A stretch of 64,000 nt of DNA. Source: Spirochaetota bacterium (GTDB taxonomy: Bacteria; Spirochaetota; Spirochaetia; Treponematales; Rectinemataceae). Under the pieces are notes generated by a model. It was not told the DNA's origin, made no database searches, and saw only the letters and a list, made by a program, of their open reading frames with translations. Positions 50,418-59,772 of this stretch are shown here, in pieces; the stretch's first letter is position 1, and each line of letters starts with the position of its first letter. The position numbers and the translations under genes were made by a program. The stretch spans positions 1 through 64,000 of the forward strand of contig JAJUIB010000002.1 of the NCBI GenBank assembly GCA_029265615.1. Reading direction: 5' to 3'.

Positions 50418-51436
50418 AAGCCCGTCCGAGCGCGTCGCCTCTCGCCCTGGTACTCATCTTCGCCGTGCTGTGCACAGGCGTCTTGCGCCTTGGGGCCGAA
50501 GAGCTCAGGACGGTCATTGCCGGGCAGGCCGTTATCTCGGCGGAGGTGCCCGATGGCGTCCGTCTTTCGATGGGGTATGCGGATGCGGTGGCGATCACGG
50601 TCGCCCGCGAGTCTCCCTTTATCCAAGGCGTGGAGATCGAACTCAAGTCGCCGCAGGCCGCGCTGGCGCTGCCCGGTGCGCTTGCCTATGAACTATGGCG
50701 GCGCGTTGAGCCGCTTCCAGACAAGAACCGTTTCGCCTACGAGGGGAATCGGATTCTCGTGCAGCCCCTTATGGCGCGAGCAGGCTTTGTCATCCAGGTG
50801 CCGACGCGAAAAGACCATGCGCTGAAAAGCGGGCCCTTTGCAACCGTCATTCCGACGGTGGCGGAGGTTAAGGATTTTCCGCTGGTTTTCAAGCTCCTTC
50901 CCGTGACCAAGGGGATACCGCCTGAGCTTGAGTCAGCCCAATTTCAGGTGCGGGTGCGGCCCATCCTCACCGATGAAGGGGCGCTTCGCCTCGTCCTGCG
51001 CTATCCCGAAGGCATTCCTCGCGCGCCGGTGTCGGTGTTTATCGACGATCGCCGCCTATCCGAGGGGCGTCCCTTCGACGGCAAGGAGACGTTCACGCTC
51101 AAGGCTGGAAGCCACGCACTCCGTCTTTACTCGGACGCGTATCGCGACGAAAGCCGTAGCTTCGTGATCGAGCAGGGGCGCGTTCTCGAGCTGGTGATCG
51201 AGCTCCAAGACACGATGCCGCTTCTCGTTATCGAGGCGCCCGATTCCGCCCTCGTCAGCCTCGACGGCCAGCGCATCGACCACGCCCAGAAAGCGTCGTT
51301 TGCCGTCGAGCCGGGCGAACATGTGGTGAGCTGCCGGATCGGCGACTATAGTGTGACGCGGAAATTCTCAGCCTACCGCGGCAAGACCTACCGCGTGGTC
51401 CTTTCGGTCGAGCTTCAGGTGCAAGAAAGCCCGTAA
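50414..51436 (+). CDS. Exported hypothetical protein with a PEGA-like C-terminus (340 aa)
   Basis: A signal peptide covers about residues 1-28 (LALVLIFAVLCTGVLRLGA). The mature protein is mostly beta, and the last 75 residues (LLVIEAPDSALVSLDGQRI, then VEPGEHVVSCRIGDYSVTRKF) resemble a PEGA domain, a surface or periplasmic repeat fold. It is coupled to the M23 peptidase by ATGA, which suggests a role in cell-wall or envelope binding. No enzymatic motif is visible. Confidence 0.75.
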   Translation: MKARPSASPLALVLIFAVLCTGVLRLGAEELRTVIAGQAVISAEVPDGVRLSMGYADAVAITVARESPFIQGVEIELKSPQAALALPGALAYELWRRVEPLPDKNRFAYEGNRILVQPLMARAGFVIQVPTRKDHALKSGPFATVIPTVAEVKDFPLVFKLLPVTKGIPPELESAQFQVRVRPILTDEGALRLVLRYPEGIPRAPVSVFIDDRRLSEGRPFDGKETFTLKAGSHALRLYSDAYRDESRSFVIEQGRVLELVIELQDTMPLLVIEAPDSALVSLDGQRIDHAQKASFAVEPGEHVVSCRIGDYSVTRKFSAYRGKTYRVVLSVELQVQESP

Positions 51437-51490
51437 TTGTCCCCGCGCGCGGCTCATGTCCCGCGGCCCGCGCGTTTGAGCGAGGTACCC

Positions 51491-52273
51491 ATGCTACGCA
51501 TCCTGTCCTGGAACGTGAACGGCATCCGCTCCTGTGCGGAAAAGGGCCTGTTCGACTGGCTCGCCGCGTCGAGCCCCGACATCCTCTGCCTCCAGGAAAC
51601 CAAGGCTCATCCCGAGCAACTGCCGAAAGCCTTTCTCGCGCCGCTCGATGGCCAGGGCGGAGTGTACCGGAGCTACTACGCCTCAGCCAAGCGGCGGGGC
51701 TATTCGGGTGTCGCGATTTTCTCAAAGCGCGAGCCGCGCTCGGTGACTTCGCTTGGAATCGCCGAGTTCGATGACGAAGGCCGGACGCTTATCGCCGACT
51801 TTGGCGACATTGTGCTGTTTTCCTGCTATTTTCCGAACAGCCAAGAGGCGGGCGTGCGGCTTAACTACAAACTTCGCTACTGCGATGCGGTGCTTGCCGC
51901 CTGCGACCGCCTGGTCCGCGAGGGGCGGCACGTCGTTGTTGCGGGGGACTACAACATCGCCCATGAACCCATCGACCTTGCGAACCCCAAGGCGAACGAA
52001 AGCAATCCCGGCTACCTACCCGAGGAGCGCGCCTGGTTCGACAAGTGGGTGCAGGCGGGGTACGCGGACAGCTTCAGGCGGCTTTGCCCCGAACCGGGCA
52101 AGTACAGCTGGTGGACCTACCGGGTGCCGCACGCGCGGGAAAAAAATATAGGCTGGCGGCTCGATTACCACTGTATCGACGAGGCGCTCCTGCCTGCCGT
52201 CGCCGCCGCGACGATCCACCCCGAGGTTCGCGGTTCCGACCATTGTCCGGTCGGTCTCGAACTCGCGCTCTAG
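51491..52273 (+). CDS. xth: Exodeoxyribonuclease III
   Basis: This 260-residue AP endonuclease/3'-5' exonuclease works in base excision repair. The family blocks are all present: LSWNVNGIRS (5-14), LCLQETKAH with the metal Glu, VVAGDYNIAH, the RLDYHCIDEALLP stretch and SDHCPVGLEL with the catalytic Asp-His. GAGGTA precedes the ATG at 51491; the longer reading has no site. Confidence 0.95.
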   Translation: MLRILSWNVNGIRSCAEKGLFDWLAASSPDILCLQETKAHPEQLPKAFLAPLDGQGGVYRSYYASAKRRGYSGVAIFSKREPRSVTSLGIAEFDDEGRTLIADFGDIVLFSCYFPNSQEAGVRLNYKLRYCDAVLAACDRLVREGRHVVVAGDYNIAHEPIDLANPKANESNPGYLPEERAWFDKWVQAGYADSFRRLCPEPGKYSWWTYRVPHAREKNIGWRLDYHCIDEALLPAVAAATIHPEVRGSDHCPVGLELAL

Positions 52274-52295
52274 GTACATCCCACGGGAGGAAGGC

Positions 52296-52856
52296 ATGAA
52301 GATACGCTACAACGCGCCGACGACGCTGACTTTTACCTTTGTGTCGGCCCTCGTCCTCACCCTGTCGGGCACGATTATGCCGGGGCTCACCCAGGCCTGG
52401 TTTTCGACGCCCGCGCCCTTCCGGGCGAACGCCGCTCAGGATTATGTAAAGCTTTTCACGCATGTCGCGGGGCATGCGAGTATCGATCATTTTCTTTCGA
52501 ATTTCAGCTTCATCCTCCTCCTCGGTCCGATGCTCGAGCTCAGCTATGGCTCGCTCTCCCTCCTTGTGATGATGCTTGCGACGGCCCTCGTCACGGGCCT
52601 TCTCAATGTGCTTCTCTTCCCGACGACTATCCTGCTTGGCGCAAGCGGCATCGTGTTCATGATGATTCTGCTCGCCTCCTTTACGAACTTCAACAAGGGC
52701 GAGGTGCCTCTGACCTTTATCCTCGTGATGGCTCTGTTCCTCGGCAAGGAGGTGGTGAACGCGCTTGCAAACCGCGACAACATCTCGCAGTTCGCCCATG
52801 TCCTCGGCGGCCTTGTCGGTTCCTGCTTCGGCTTTCTGCGCCCACGCAAGCAGTGA
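52296..52856 (+). CDS. Rhomboid-family intramembrane serine protease (186 aa)
   Basis: This is a minimal six-helix rhomboid. The catalytic serine lies in LLGASGIVFMM (GxSG) and the catalytic histidine in FAHVLGGLVG. The HVAGHASIDHFLSNF stretch is the conserved H-N region of helix 2. It should cut membrane proteins within the bilayer; the substrate is unknown. GGAGGAAGG precedes the ATG, 22 nt after xth. Confidence 0.92.
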   Translation: MKIRYNAPTTLTFTFVSALVLTLSGTIMPGLTQAWFSTPAPFRANAAQDYVKLFTHVAGHASIDHFLSNFSFILLLGPMLELSYGSLSLLVMMLATALVTGLLNVLLFPTTILLGASGIVFMMILLASFTNFNKGEVPLTFILVMALFLGKEVVNALANRDNISQFAHVLGGLVGSCFGFLRPRKQ

Positions 52857-52892
52857 AGAAGCCTGCCCGGCGGCGGGCGCTGGATTGCAGGG

Positions 52893-52965
52893 CTTGCGCC
52901 GCACCTTGCGCCGCACCTTGCGCACGCACCTTGCGCACGCACCTTGCGCACGCACCTTGCGCACG
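52893..52965. repeat. 12/13-nt tandem repeat overlapping a promoter
   Basis: Two 12-nt units (CTTGCGCCGCAC), three 13-nt units (CTTGCGCACGCAC) and a partial one run into the -35 box of the next gene. Every unit contains TTGCGC, the sequence used as that -35 box. The rest of 52857-52991 shows nothing else. Confidence 0.9.
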
Positions 52966-52985
52966 GTGCTTCCTCGCCCGATACT
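52957..52985 (+). promoter_or_regulatory. Promoter of the PIN-PhoH gene, leaderless type
   Basis: TTGCGC (within the last repeat unit), 17 nt, GATACT, then TGAGGC and the ATG. Confidence 0.6.
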
Positions 52986-52991
52986 TGAGGC

Positions 52992-54329
52992 ATGAGCCAG
53001 CCAGCTAGCGACATCAAGAGTTTCGTCCTTGACACCAATGTCCTCATCCATTACCCAGAGGCAATTATGTCCTTTAGGGATAATGAGATAGTCATTCCTC
53101 TCGAGGTGCTTGAGGAGCTCGACAAGCTCAAAACCTACCCCGACCAGCGGGGAAAGAGCGCGCGCGAAGCGATCCGCTTTCTCGACACGATCGCGAAAAA
53201 GGGCAACCTGCACGAGGGTATCAAACTGGAAAACGGCTCGGTGCTTCGTGTCTCCTACCGTTTGCCCTCCGAGGTTCCAGAGGGCATTGCCCTTGAGAGA
53301 AACGACAACAAGATCATCCTCTGCGCGTATGCGCTCCAGCGGGACGGCCGACGCGTCTTTTTCGTGTCGAAGGACATCAACGCGCGGGTTAAGGCGACCG
53401 CCCTCGGCCTCCGGGCGGTCGATTATGAAAAGCAGAAGGTCGATATCGCGACGCTCTACCAGGGGCTTCGCGAGATCGACACTACGGCAGACACCCTCGC
53501 CCGTCTCGAGGGGACGGGCGAGCTTGCCTGGAAGGAGCGACTTCTCCCGAACGAATTCGCCCTCCTTCGCGACCGTGTTTCCGGTCGCGAGCTCCTTGCG
53601 CGCTGGGCGCCCATCCCAGCGGCCGAGGCGAACGGCGGCGAGACAGGACGCCTCATTGCGCTTCCGCCCTGGGAGGGCCATGTCGCGGGCATTGCACCGC
53701 TCAACGCCCGCCAGCGGGTCGCCCTTGAGCTCCTCCTCGACGATCGGGTGCGGCTCGTCACCTTAGTCGGGAAAGCCGGTACCGGCAAGACGCTCATCGC
53801 GATCGCGGCGGGCCTGAAGCGCGTCCTCGAAGACAAATCATACAGCCGCATGCTGGTCACTCGGCCGATCGTGCCGGTCGGCAAGGACATCGGCTACCTC
53901 CCCGGCGAAAAGGGCGCCAAAATGGCCGCCTGGATGGAGCCGCTCTTCGATAATCTTGAACAGATACTCTCGGTCTACAAGCGGCCCAACCTCAAGAACG
54001 TCGAGCAGCTCGTGAAGGACCGCATCCTCGAAATCGAGGCGCTCACCTACATCCGCGGACGCTCCCTTCCGAACCAGTACATGATTATCGACGAGGCGCA
54101 GAATCTCACGCCCCATGAGATCAAGACGCTCGTCTCGCGCGCGGGCGAAAACACGAAGGTGGTGCTCACGGGCGACCCCTACCAAATCGACAACATGTAT
54201 CTCGACGCGAATTCAAATGGACTGTCCTACCTCGTCGAGTCCTTCAAGGGGCAAAGGCTCTATGGCCATGTCACGCTCCACAAGAGCGAACGGAGCGAGC
54301 TTGCGGAGCTCGCGGCGAGCCTCCTCTAG
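52992..54329 (+). CDS. PIN-PhoH protein (PhoH2/YlaK-like RNA helicase-nuclease)
   Basis: Residues 8-150 are a PIN nuclease domain (FVLDTNVLIHYPEAI with the first Asp, LEVLEELDKLK, DRRVFFVSKD-like metal sites). Residues about 235-440 form the PhoH ATPase: Walker A VGKAGTGKTLIAI near 260, Walker B YMIIDEAQNLTPHEIKTL and the VLTGDPYQID motif. The fusion is an RNA-unwinding, RNA-cutting enzyme in other bacteria. The gene is led by a zinc-ribbon partner 2 nt downstream. Confidence 0.93.
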   Translation: MSQPASDIKSFVLDTNVLIHYPEAIMSFRDNEIVIPLEVLEELDKLKTYPDQRGKSAREAIRFLDTIAKKGNLHEGIKLENGSVLRVSYRLPSEVPEGIALERNDNKIILCAYALQRDGRRVFFVSKDINARVKATALGLRAVDYEKQKVDIATLYQGLREIDTTADTLARLEGTGELAWKERLLPNEFALLRDRVSGRELLARWAPIPAAEANGGETGRLIALPPWEGHVAGIAPLNARQRVALELLLDDRVRLVTLVGKAGTGKTLIAIAAGLKRVLEDKSYSRMLVTRPIVPVGKDIGYLPGEKGAKMAAWMEPLFDNLEQILSVYKRPNLKNVEQLVKDRILEIEALTYIRGRSLPNQYMIIDEAQNLTPHEIKTLVSRAGENTKVVLTGDPYQIDNMYLDANSNGLSYLVESFKGQRLYGHVTLHKSERSELAELAASLL

Positions 54330-54331
54330 CC

Positions 54332-54607
54332 ATGACGGTGCGCCTCTGTCCGGCGTGCGGGCGGCTTAACCTGGCCGATTTTCGCTATTGCCCCTACTGC
54401 GGCGAGCCGGCCGCGCGGGGACCGGGGCTCGCTGAGGCGCTCGAGGCCCCCTTCCGCCGCCTTGACGCTCTCGGGGCAGAACGGCGCTTTGCCATTCTTG
54501 GCGAGAAGCTTGACACTCTTGAGGCGGAGTTCGAGCTCCTCGCCTCCCGCCATTGCAAGGCCGTGCAGGAAGGTGTAAAATTCCCCCCGCGTGCCGGCGC
54601 CACATAA
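54332..54607 (+). CDS. Zinc-ribbon protein (91 aa)
   Basis: The N-terminus holds [20 protein letters not shown] (6-25), two CxxC knuckles binding one zinc. The remainder is a helical, coiled-coil-like stretch ([20 protein letters not shown]). It starts 2 nt after the PIN-PhoH stop with no ribosome site, so translation probably re-initiates. A role with the PhoH protein in RNA binding is possible. Confidence 0.75.
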   Translation: MTVRLCPACGRLNLADFRYCPYCGEPAARGPGLAEALEAPFRRLDALGAERRFAILGEKLDTLEAEFELLASRHCKAVQEGVKFPPRAGAT

Positions 54608-54642
54608 GGCTCCCGGCCGCCGCGACAACAAGGGGGAAACGC

Positions 54643-55875
54643 ATGTACGGCAAGCTCAAGGGCGAGCTCGAGGCCAAGCTCGCGCAGATCAGGAACGAGG
54701 GGCTCTACAAGAACGAGCGGGTGATCGCGACGCCACAAGGGGCGCTTATCAGCGTCAAGGGCGGACGCGAGGTCATCAACTTCTGCGCAAACAACTACCT
54801 CGGTCTTGCGAACAACGAGCGCATTCGCATGGCGGCGGAAAAAGCACTCCGCGAGTGGGGCTACGGCATGGCTTCCGTCCGTTTTATCTGCGGCACCCAG
54901 GATCCGCACAAGCGGCTTGAAAAGGCGATTTCGGAGTTCCTCGGCACCGAGGACACGATCCTCTTTTCCTCGTGTTTTGACGCCAATGGCGGCGTTTTCG
55001 AGCCCTTCCTCGACGAGGACTGCGCGATCGTCACGGACAGTCTTAACCACGCGTCCATTATCGACGGCATCCGGCTCTGCAAGGCTCAGCGCTGGATTTA
55101 TAAGCATGGCGACATGCGTGATATTGAAGAAGTCGATCCCGACACCGGCAAACCCGCCAAGGGCCTTGAGCGCTGCCTCAAGGAGGCCGCCGCGAAGCGC
55201 CTTGTGATGATTGCGACCGATGGTGTCTTCTCCATGGACGGCGATATCGTCAAACTCAATGAAATCTGCGCCCTTGCGGACAAGTATGGCGCCCTCGTGA
55301 TGGTCGATGATTCGCACGCGACGGGCTTTATGGGCAGGACCGGCCGCGGCACGCACGAGCATTGCGGCGTAATGGGCCGCGTCGACATTATCACGACGAC
55401 CTTCGGCAAGGCCTTGGGCGGCGCCTCGGGCGGCTGCGTCTCCGGCCGCAAGGAGATTGTTGAGTATCTCCGCCAAAAGGCACGCCCCTATCTTTTTTCA
55501 AACACGCTTGCGCCATCGATTGTAGGGGGCACGCTCGAGTGCCTTGCCATGCTCACCGAGTCCACGGCTCTCCGCGACAAGCTCGAGGAGAACACGAAGC
55601 GCTTCCGGGAGGGGATGACCAAGGCTGGCTTCGACATAAGGCCGGGCGTGCATCCGATATGCCCTGTGATGCTTTACGACGAGAAGACCGCGATGCGGAT
55701 GGCGGACGAACTCCTTGAGGAGGGCATCTACGTTATCGGCTTCACCTTCCCCGTGGTGCCGCGCGGGAAGGCGCGGATCCGCGTCCAGATCAGCGCGGCC
55801 CATTCGAGCGAGCAGATCGATAAGGCCATCGCCGCCTTTACCTCGGTGGGTAAGCGGCTTGGCGTCATTAAGTAG
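54643..55875 (+). CDS. kbl: Glycine C-acetyltransferase (2-amino-3-ketobutyrate CoA ligase)
   Basis: This 410-residue PLP enzyme of the alpha-oxoamine synthase family acts after threonine dehydrogenase, splitting 2-amino-3-oxobutyrate into glycine and acetyl-CoA. [14 protein letters not shown] opens the fold, [17 protein letters not shown] and [15 protein letters not shown] contact PLP, and the Schiff-base lysine is in [19 protein letters not shown] precedes the ATG at 54643. No tdh is nearby, so it could also be a related synthase. Confidence 0.9.
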   Translation: MYGKLKGELEAKLAQIRNEGLYKNERVIATPQGALISVKGGREVINFCANNYLGLANNERIRMAAEKALREWGYGMASVRFICGTQDPHKRLEKAISEFLGTEDTILFSSCFDANGGVFEPFLDEDCAIVTDSLNHASIIDGIRLCKAQRWIYKHGDMRDIEEVDPDTGKPAKGLERCLKEAAAKRLVMIATDGVFSMDGDIVKLNEICALADKYGALVMVDDSHATGFMGRTGRGTHEHCGVMGRVDIITTTFGKALGGASGGCVSGRKEIVEYLRQKARPYLFSNTLAPSIVGGTLECLAMLTESTALRDKLEENTKRFREGMTKAGFDIRPGVHPICPVMLYDEKTAMRMADELLEEGIYVIGFTFPVVPRGKARIRVQISAAHSSEQIDKAIAAFTSVGKRLGVIK

Positions 55876-55896
55876 GGAGCCAGCGTTCGATGCGAC

Positions 55897-55933
55897 AAGG
55901 AGCCGCGGCAGCCATAGGCTGCCGCGGCCTTTA
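55897..55933 (+). terminator. Terminator after kbl
   Basis: GCCGCGGCAGCC (55902-55913) and GGCTGCCGCGGC (55917-55928) pair perfectly around ATA. AAGG before and CTTT after can extend the stem across a bulged A. The T-tract is short. Confidence 0.75.
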
Positions 55934-55959
55934 CGGGCTCCCCCTGTTTTTGGTATATT
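55930..55959 (+). promoter_or_regulatory. Promoter of the FmdB-like gene
   Basis: TTTACG, 18 nt, TATATT preceded by TGG (extended -10). The leader is about 30 nt and carries GAGGTT before the ATG. Confidence 0.6.
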
Positions 55960-55995
55960 CACTTTCGAAATTCCCGACATCCCGAGGTTATCGCC

Positions 55996-56238
55996 ATGCC
56001 TACGTACGAGTACGAGTGCAAATCCTGCGGCAAGACCTTCGAGGCCTTCCAGACCATGTCCGATGCGCCGCTTTCCGCATGTCCTGACTGCGGCAAAGCC
56101 GTTCGGCGCCTCATCGGCGGCGGCACGGGGATCATCTTCAAGGGCTCGGGCTTCTATGTGAACGATTCCAAGAAGTCCTGCTCCTCCTGTTCCACTTCCG
56201 CCTCGAGCTGCGATTCGGCCAAGAAAGAAGCCGTCTAG
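55996..56238 (+). CDS. FmdB/zinc-ribbon family regulatory protein (80 aa)
   Basis: The N-terminal zinc ribbon MPTYEYECKSCGKTFEAF ... CPDCG is the FmdB family signature. It continues with GGGTGIIFKGSGFYVNDSKK, typical of the family, and a Ser/Cys-rich tail (SCSSCSTSASSCDS). The protein is small and probably cytoplasmic; FmdB was linked to amidase-gene regulation in one organism, but the general role is unknown. Confidence 0.88.
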   Translation: MPTYEYECKSCGKTFEAFQTMSDAPLSACPDCGKAVRRLIGGGTGIIFKGSGFYVNDSKKSCSSCSTSASSCDSAKKEAV

Positions 56239-56252
56239 CCCCGCGCGGCCGC

Positions 56253-56555
56253 ATGGGAAAGCCGCGTTACTTTTGCGAGCGCTGCGGTGCCGAGGTTCGC
56301 CGCAACGCTCGCGTGTGCCCGCACTGCGGCCGTTTTTTTTCCTCGGTCCGTTGCCCGCGATGTGGCTTTACGGGGGCAGCCGAGGATTTTCGTTCGGGCT
56401 GCCCCGCCTGCGGCTATGCCGACGCGGCGAATGCCGACCCCGAACCCTTGCGCGGCTCAGGATCTCCTCTGCCGCCCCTCCCGCTTTGGATCTATGTGCT
56501 CGCCCTCTTTGCCTTAGGCCTTGCGCTCGCCTTGCTAATTTCCGCACTCCGCTGA
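56253..56555 (+). CDS. Double zinc-ribbon membrane protein (100 aa)
   Basis: Two pairs of CxxC knuckles (CERCG/CPHCG and CPRCG/CPACG, residues 8-53) are followed by a Pro-rich linker and one membrane helix at about 79-99 (WIYVLALFALGLALALLISA). It is in the same direction as, and 14 nt from, the FmdB-like gene. Function is unknown. It converges with the histidine kinase gene. Confidence 0.75.
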   Translation: MGKPRYFCERCGAEVRRNARVCPHCGRFFSSVRCPRCGFTGAAEDFRSGCPACGYADAANADPEPLRGSGSPLPPLPLWIYVLALFALGLALALLISALR

Positions 56556-56556
56556 C

Positions 56557-58659
56557 TTAGGCTGAAGCGCTCGGGAGCCGTATGACAAAGACCGTCCTTC
56601 CAGGTCGGCTTATGAAGCCGATGGTGCCGCCGTGCGCCTCGACGATTTTTTTGCACTGGTGGAGTCCAAGGCCGAGCCCCTTTTCGGGGCTCTTTGTCGT
56701 AAAAAAGGGTTCGAAAACCCGGTCCTGAAGAGCGTCGGGAATTCCGGGGCCCGTGTCCGCGACTTCCACGACGACGTTTGCTCCTTCCTTCCGGATGGCA
56801 AGTTCAATCCTTCCCTGACCGCTTAAGGCGTCACAGGCGTTGTCAAGAAGGTTTGCAAAGACATGTTCGAGTTCCCGCGGTTGGGCAAAGACAAGGGCGT
56901 CGCGCTCATAGTCGCGGATGAGCTCCACGGCGCCCAGCTTGTGACGGAGCAGGGCGACCGCCGCCTCAAGGCCGACAATCGGGTCGACGAGGACCGCACC
57001 GGCGAGTTCCTCCCTGCGGACGCGGGAACTGAGCGCCAGGACGGCCTTTTCCGCCCGCTCGGCGCCGATGACGATGACCCGCGCGGCGCGTTCGATGCTC
57101 GAAAGGGCCGCAAGCCGTTCGACGATCGCATCGAGGCGGGGAAGTGCGAGCGCCGCCTCAAGTTCGTCGCCGGACTCAAGCCCTATCTCGGCGAGCGTTT
57201 CGGCAAGCTCGTCTGCGTTTGGAAGCCCTTGGAGCTTGAGGCGCGCCTCGATGCGGGATCGAGCGGCCCGCTGGCCGCTCGGCAGGGCCTCGGCCTCACG
57301 CATGAGCGCGCGGCCAAGGAGCCGTTCAAACACATTCCGTTCATCGGGCCCAAGGCCTGCCAGAAAATCGGGAAGGAGTTTAAGCTCGGTCTGGAGCGTT
57401 TCCCGCACGTGTTCGGCGCTCGAGCGGATCGCGCCGAGGGGGCTGTTGAGCTCGTGCGCGGTTCCGGCGGCGAGCCGACCGATGGCTGCGAGTTTTTCCG
57501 CATCGACAAGCCGCTTATGCGTCGACTTAAGTTCACGCAAGGTGCCGGAAAGCCGTGTGTTCGTGGTCGCAAGTTCGGCGTTGGCCCTTTCGAGCGAGGC
57601 GGTGCGGAGGCGTACGCGCTCTTCGAGTTCGGCGTTGAGCGCGACGATCTCGGCCTCGCGCCGCTTGAGTTCGCCAATGGCGCTCCGAATCTCTTCGCTC
57701 TTTTGCATAAAGGCGTGTCGGAGCTTTGCTACCTCGTCGAATTCGAGGAGGCTTTTTTCAATGGGTGGCTCAAGCCCCGCGTCGATGCTCCAGCCGTCGA
57801 GGGCTGTGGCGAAGCGGCCAAGCGGGGCAAGGGCGCGGCGCCTGAGCGCGCCCGTGCGGAGCGCCGCCGCGGCAAGGAGGATACCCGCAAGGAGGGGCCA
57901 CACAAGGCGCACCGCACCGAGCACCCGGTCGAGTTCACTACGCGGAGACAGCACGACGATGCGGTCGCCCAAGGCTTGGTTCATGCGCTCGCTTGAGAGC
58001 CATTGTGCGCCGAATGCAGTGATCGGCCGCTTGTCGGCTCCCGGAATGAGGTCGATGCCGAGCTCTGGCCGCGTCGAGGCGAGGATGCGGCCATCGGCTG
58101 CGGCGAGGATGATGATCTCCCCCCGATACTCGGCAAAGCGCGCAAGCTCGGCGACGATACGTTCGATGCGCACGCGTGCGACGATCCAGCCGCCATTCCG
58201 CGCCGCCGCGAGGTAGATTGAGGGGCGCTCGTCTTCAACGCCGCGGATGATGCTCGAAAGGGCGCAACCCTCGCTCGGCTTTTCCGCAAGGAGGGCGCCT
58301 GCGCGGGTGAACGCAAGTTCAAAGCCGGGATAGACGGCGGAGCCCCCTTCCGCGAGGAGGATGTCCTCGACGCGGCCCGTTTTTCCGACGAGGTAGAGGT
58401 CGGAAAAACTCTCAGCAAGGAAGCGAGGTTCGGGAATGTGCGCCGCCGCGGCCACGCCAAGAAAAATGCGGCGCTCGCGCTCGACAAAGGAATCAAGGAT
58501 GAGTTCGGCTTTGCGGGCTTCCGCCCTGCGCGCTTGTTCGAAATCTGCGCGGATTGCGGCTGATGCCGTCATGAGCGCGGCGGCGAGCGCGCCGAGCGAG
58601 GCGAAAAAAGCCACGCCCTCGACGGCGAGGGCGTAGGCGGCAAAGCTTCGTCGTCTCAC
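56557..58659 (-). CDS. Membrane sensor histidine kinase (700 aa)
   Basis: Two membrane helices (about 8-30 and 250-270) flank a periplasmic sensor domain of roughly 220 residues. A coiled linker (about 330-385) leads to the H-box AAGTAHELNSPLGAIRSS, with His near 405. About 140 residues, longer than usual, separate the H-box from the ATP-binding domain, which has LLDNACDALSG (N box), DTGPGIPDAL (G1), FTTKSPEKGLGLGL (F and G2). It overlaps the binding-protein gene as ATGA, so the solute-binding lipoprotein probably presents the ligand. No response regulator is in the window. Confidence 0.9.
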   Translation of the reverse strand: MRRRSFAAYALAVEGVAFFASLGALAAALMTASAAIRADFEQARRAEARKAELILDSFVERERRIFLGVAAAAHIPEPRFLAESFSDLYLVGKTGRVEDILLAEGGSAVYPGFELAFTRAGALLAEKPSEGCALSSIIRGVEDERPSIYLAAARNGGWIVARVRIERIVAELARFAEYRGEIIILAAADGRILASTRPELGIDLIPGADKRPITAFGAQWLSSERMNQALGDRIVVLSPRSELDRVLGAVRLVWPLLAGILLAAAALRTGALRRRALAPLGRFATALDGWSIDAGLEPPIEKSLLEFDEVAKLRHAFMQKSEEIRSAIGELKRREAEIVALNAELEERVRLRTASLERANAELATTNTRLSGTLRELKSTHKRLVDAEKLAAIGRLAAGTAHELNSPLGAIRSSAEHVRETLQTELKLLPDFLAGLGPDERNVFERLLGRALMREAEALPSGQRAARSRIEARLKLQGLPNADELAETLAEIGLESGDELEAALALPRLDAIVERLAALSSIERAARVIVIGAERAEKAVLALSSRVRREELAGAVLVDPIVGLEAAVALLRHKLGAVELIRDYERDALVFAQPRELEHVFANLLDNACDALSGQGRIELAIRKEGANVVVEVADTGPGIPDALQDRVFEPFFTTKSPEKGLGLGLHQCKKIVEAHGGTIGFISRPGRTVFVIRLPSASA

Positions 58660-59738
58660 TCGAATTCGCCTCGAGGATCCTCGATGAAATAGAGTCTTCC
58701 CGCCGCATCGCCGAAGCTGTCGAACGAGAAATCGCCGAAGCTGGTCGGCACGGTTTTCTTATCGATGATCCAGCGCTTCATGGCTTCGGGGTTCCTCGCG
58801 CCGCCATCCCAGGCCGCTGCCATGATCTCGAGGGCGGCGTATACGTTGAGGCTGATGAATGTCGGCGCGTAGCCGAAGCGCGCGCGGAAGCGCACAACGT
58901 AGTCGTCGATGCGGCGATCCACGCCGCGGGGGGGATAGTGGGCGGGCAGGATTGATCGCGCAAGGGCCGGTCCCGCCGTTTCCACGAGGGCGGGCGTTTT
59001 AAGCCAGGGGGTGAAGACGATCTTCGCCTGTGGCCGCAGAGCGGCGCTTATCTGGGCGAAGCTTCCCGCCCTCGCCTCGTAGCTACCGACGAGGATGTAG
59101 AGCGTGTCATAGGCGGTGGTGCTGAGGGTCGCGCGCACCGCGCCGATGTCGAGCGCCGACATCCTGAGCGTCGATTCGACAATCGTTTTCCCGCTAAGCG
59201 CGGCGCGGAAGGCCTTGATCGCGGGCTCCGTGTACGCCTCATTATCGAGATCCCGGAGGACGAGCACGCGGTCGCCCGGGAGACGCGCGATATATTCGGC
59301 GATCGCCCGCTGCTCATGCTCGACGTCGGGTACGTTCCGCAGGATGAGGTCGTCGGCGCCCGAGAGCTGATTGGTGGTGGAGCCTGTCGCCATCGCGAAC
59401 ACCCCCCCCTTCCGCATCGGCTCAAGGAGGGCAAGTGCGCAGTTCGATGGGTGGCTTGTGACGAAGAAGCGGTAACCCTGTCCCCGTGCGCGGTCGAAGG
59501 CGGCGATCGCCTTGGTCGGTTCCCATCCGTCGTCGAAGGGTTCGATGGTGATGGTCGCGCTCTTCCCCGCCGCGGCGCGGTCCTCCAGGAAGAGCGTCGC
59601 CGCGTGCATTTCGCTTGCGCCGACGAGCGAACCTGCCTCGAGTTTGGTGAGAAGGGCAATCCTTAAGCCCGGCTTCGCACAGGAGGCGAAAAAGAGGGCG
59701 AGTGGTATGAGGCACAGTGCAGGCCTTAGGTTTTTCAT
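58656..59738 (-). CDS. Substrate-binding lipoprotein, branched-chain amino acid binding-protein-like (360 aa)
   Basis: A lipoprotein signal ends at FFASC (Cys 20). The mature part has the periplasmic-binding type 1 layout: RIALLTKLEAGSLVGASEMH at the start, FFVTSHPSNCALALLEPM and DRVLVLRDLDNEAYTEPAIKAF in the two lobes. GGAG precedes the ATG. The gene is coupled by 4 nt to a histidine kinase and not to transport genes, suggesting ligand sensing rather than uptake. The ligand is unknown. Confidence 0.87.
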   Translation of the reverse strand: MKNLRPALCLIPLALFFASCAKPGLRIALLTKLEAGSLVGASEMHAATLFLEDRAAAGKSATITIEPFDDGWEPTKAIAAFDRARGQGYRFFVTSHPSNCALALLEPMRKGGVFAMATGSTTNQLSGADDLILRNVPDVEHEQRAIAEYIARLPGDRVLVLRDLDNEAYTEPAIKAFRAALSGKTIVESTLRMSALDIGAVRATLSTTAYDTLYILVGSYEARAGSFAQISAALRPQAKIVFTPWLKTPALVETAGPALARSILPAHYPPRGVDRRIDDYVVRFRARFGYAPTFISLNVYAALEIMAAAWDGGARNPEAMKRWIIDKKTVPTSFGDFSFDSFGDAAGRLYFIEDPRGEFE

Positions 59739-59772
59739 CGCGACAACTCCAGGTCAGGCGGCTTTGAGGCGC

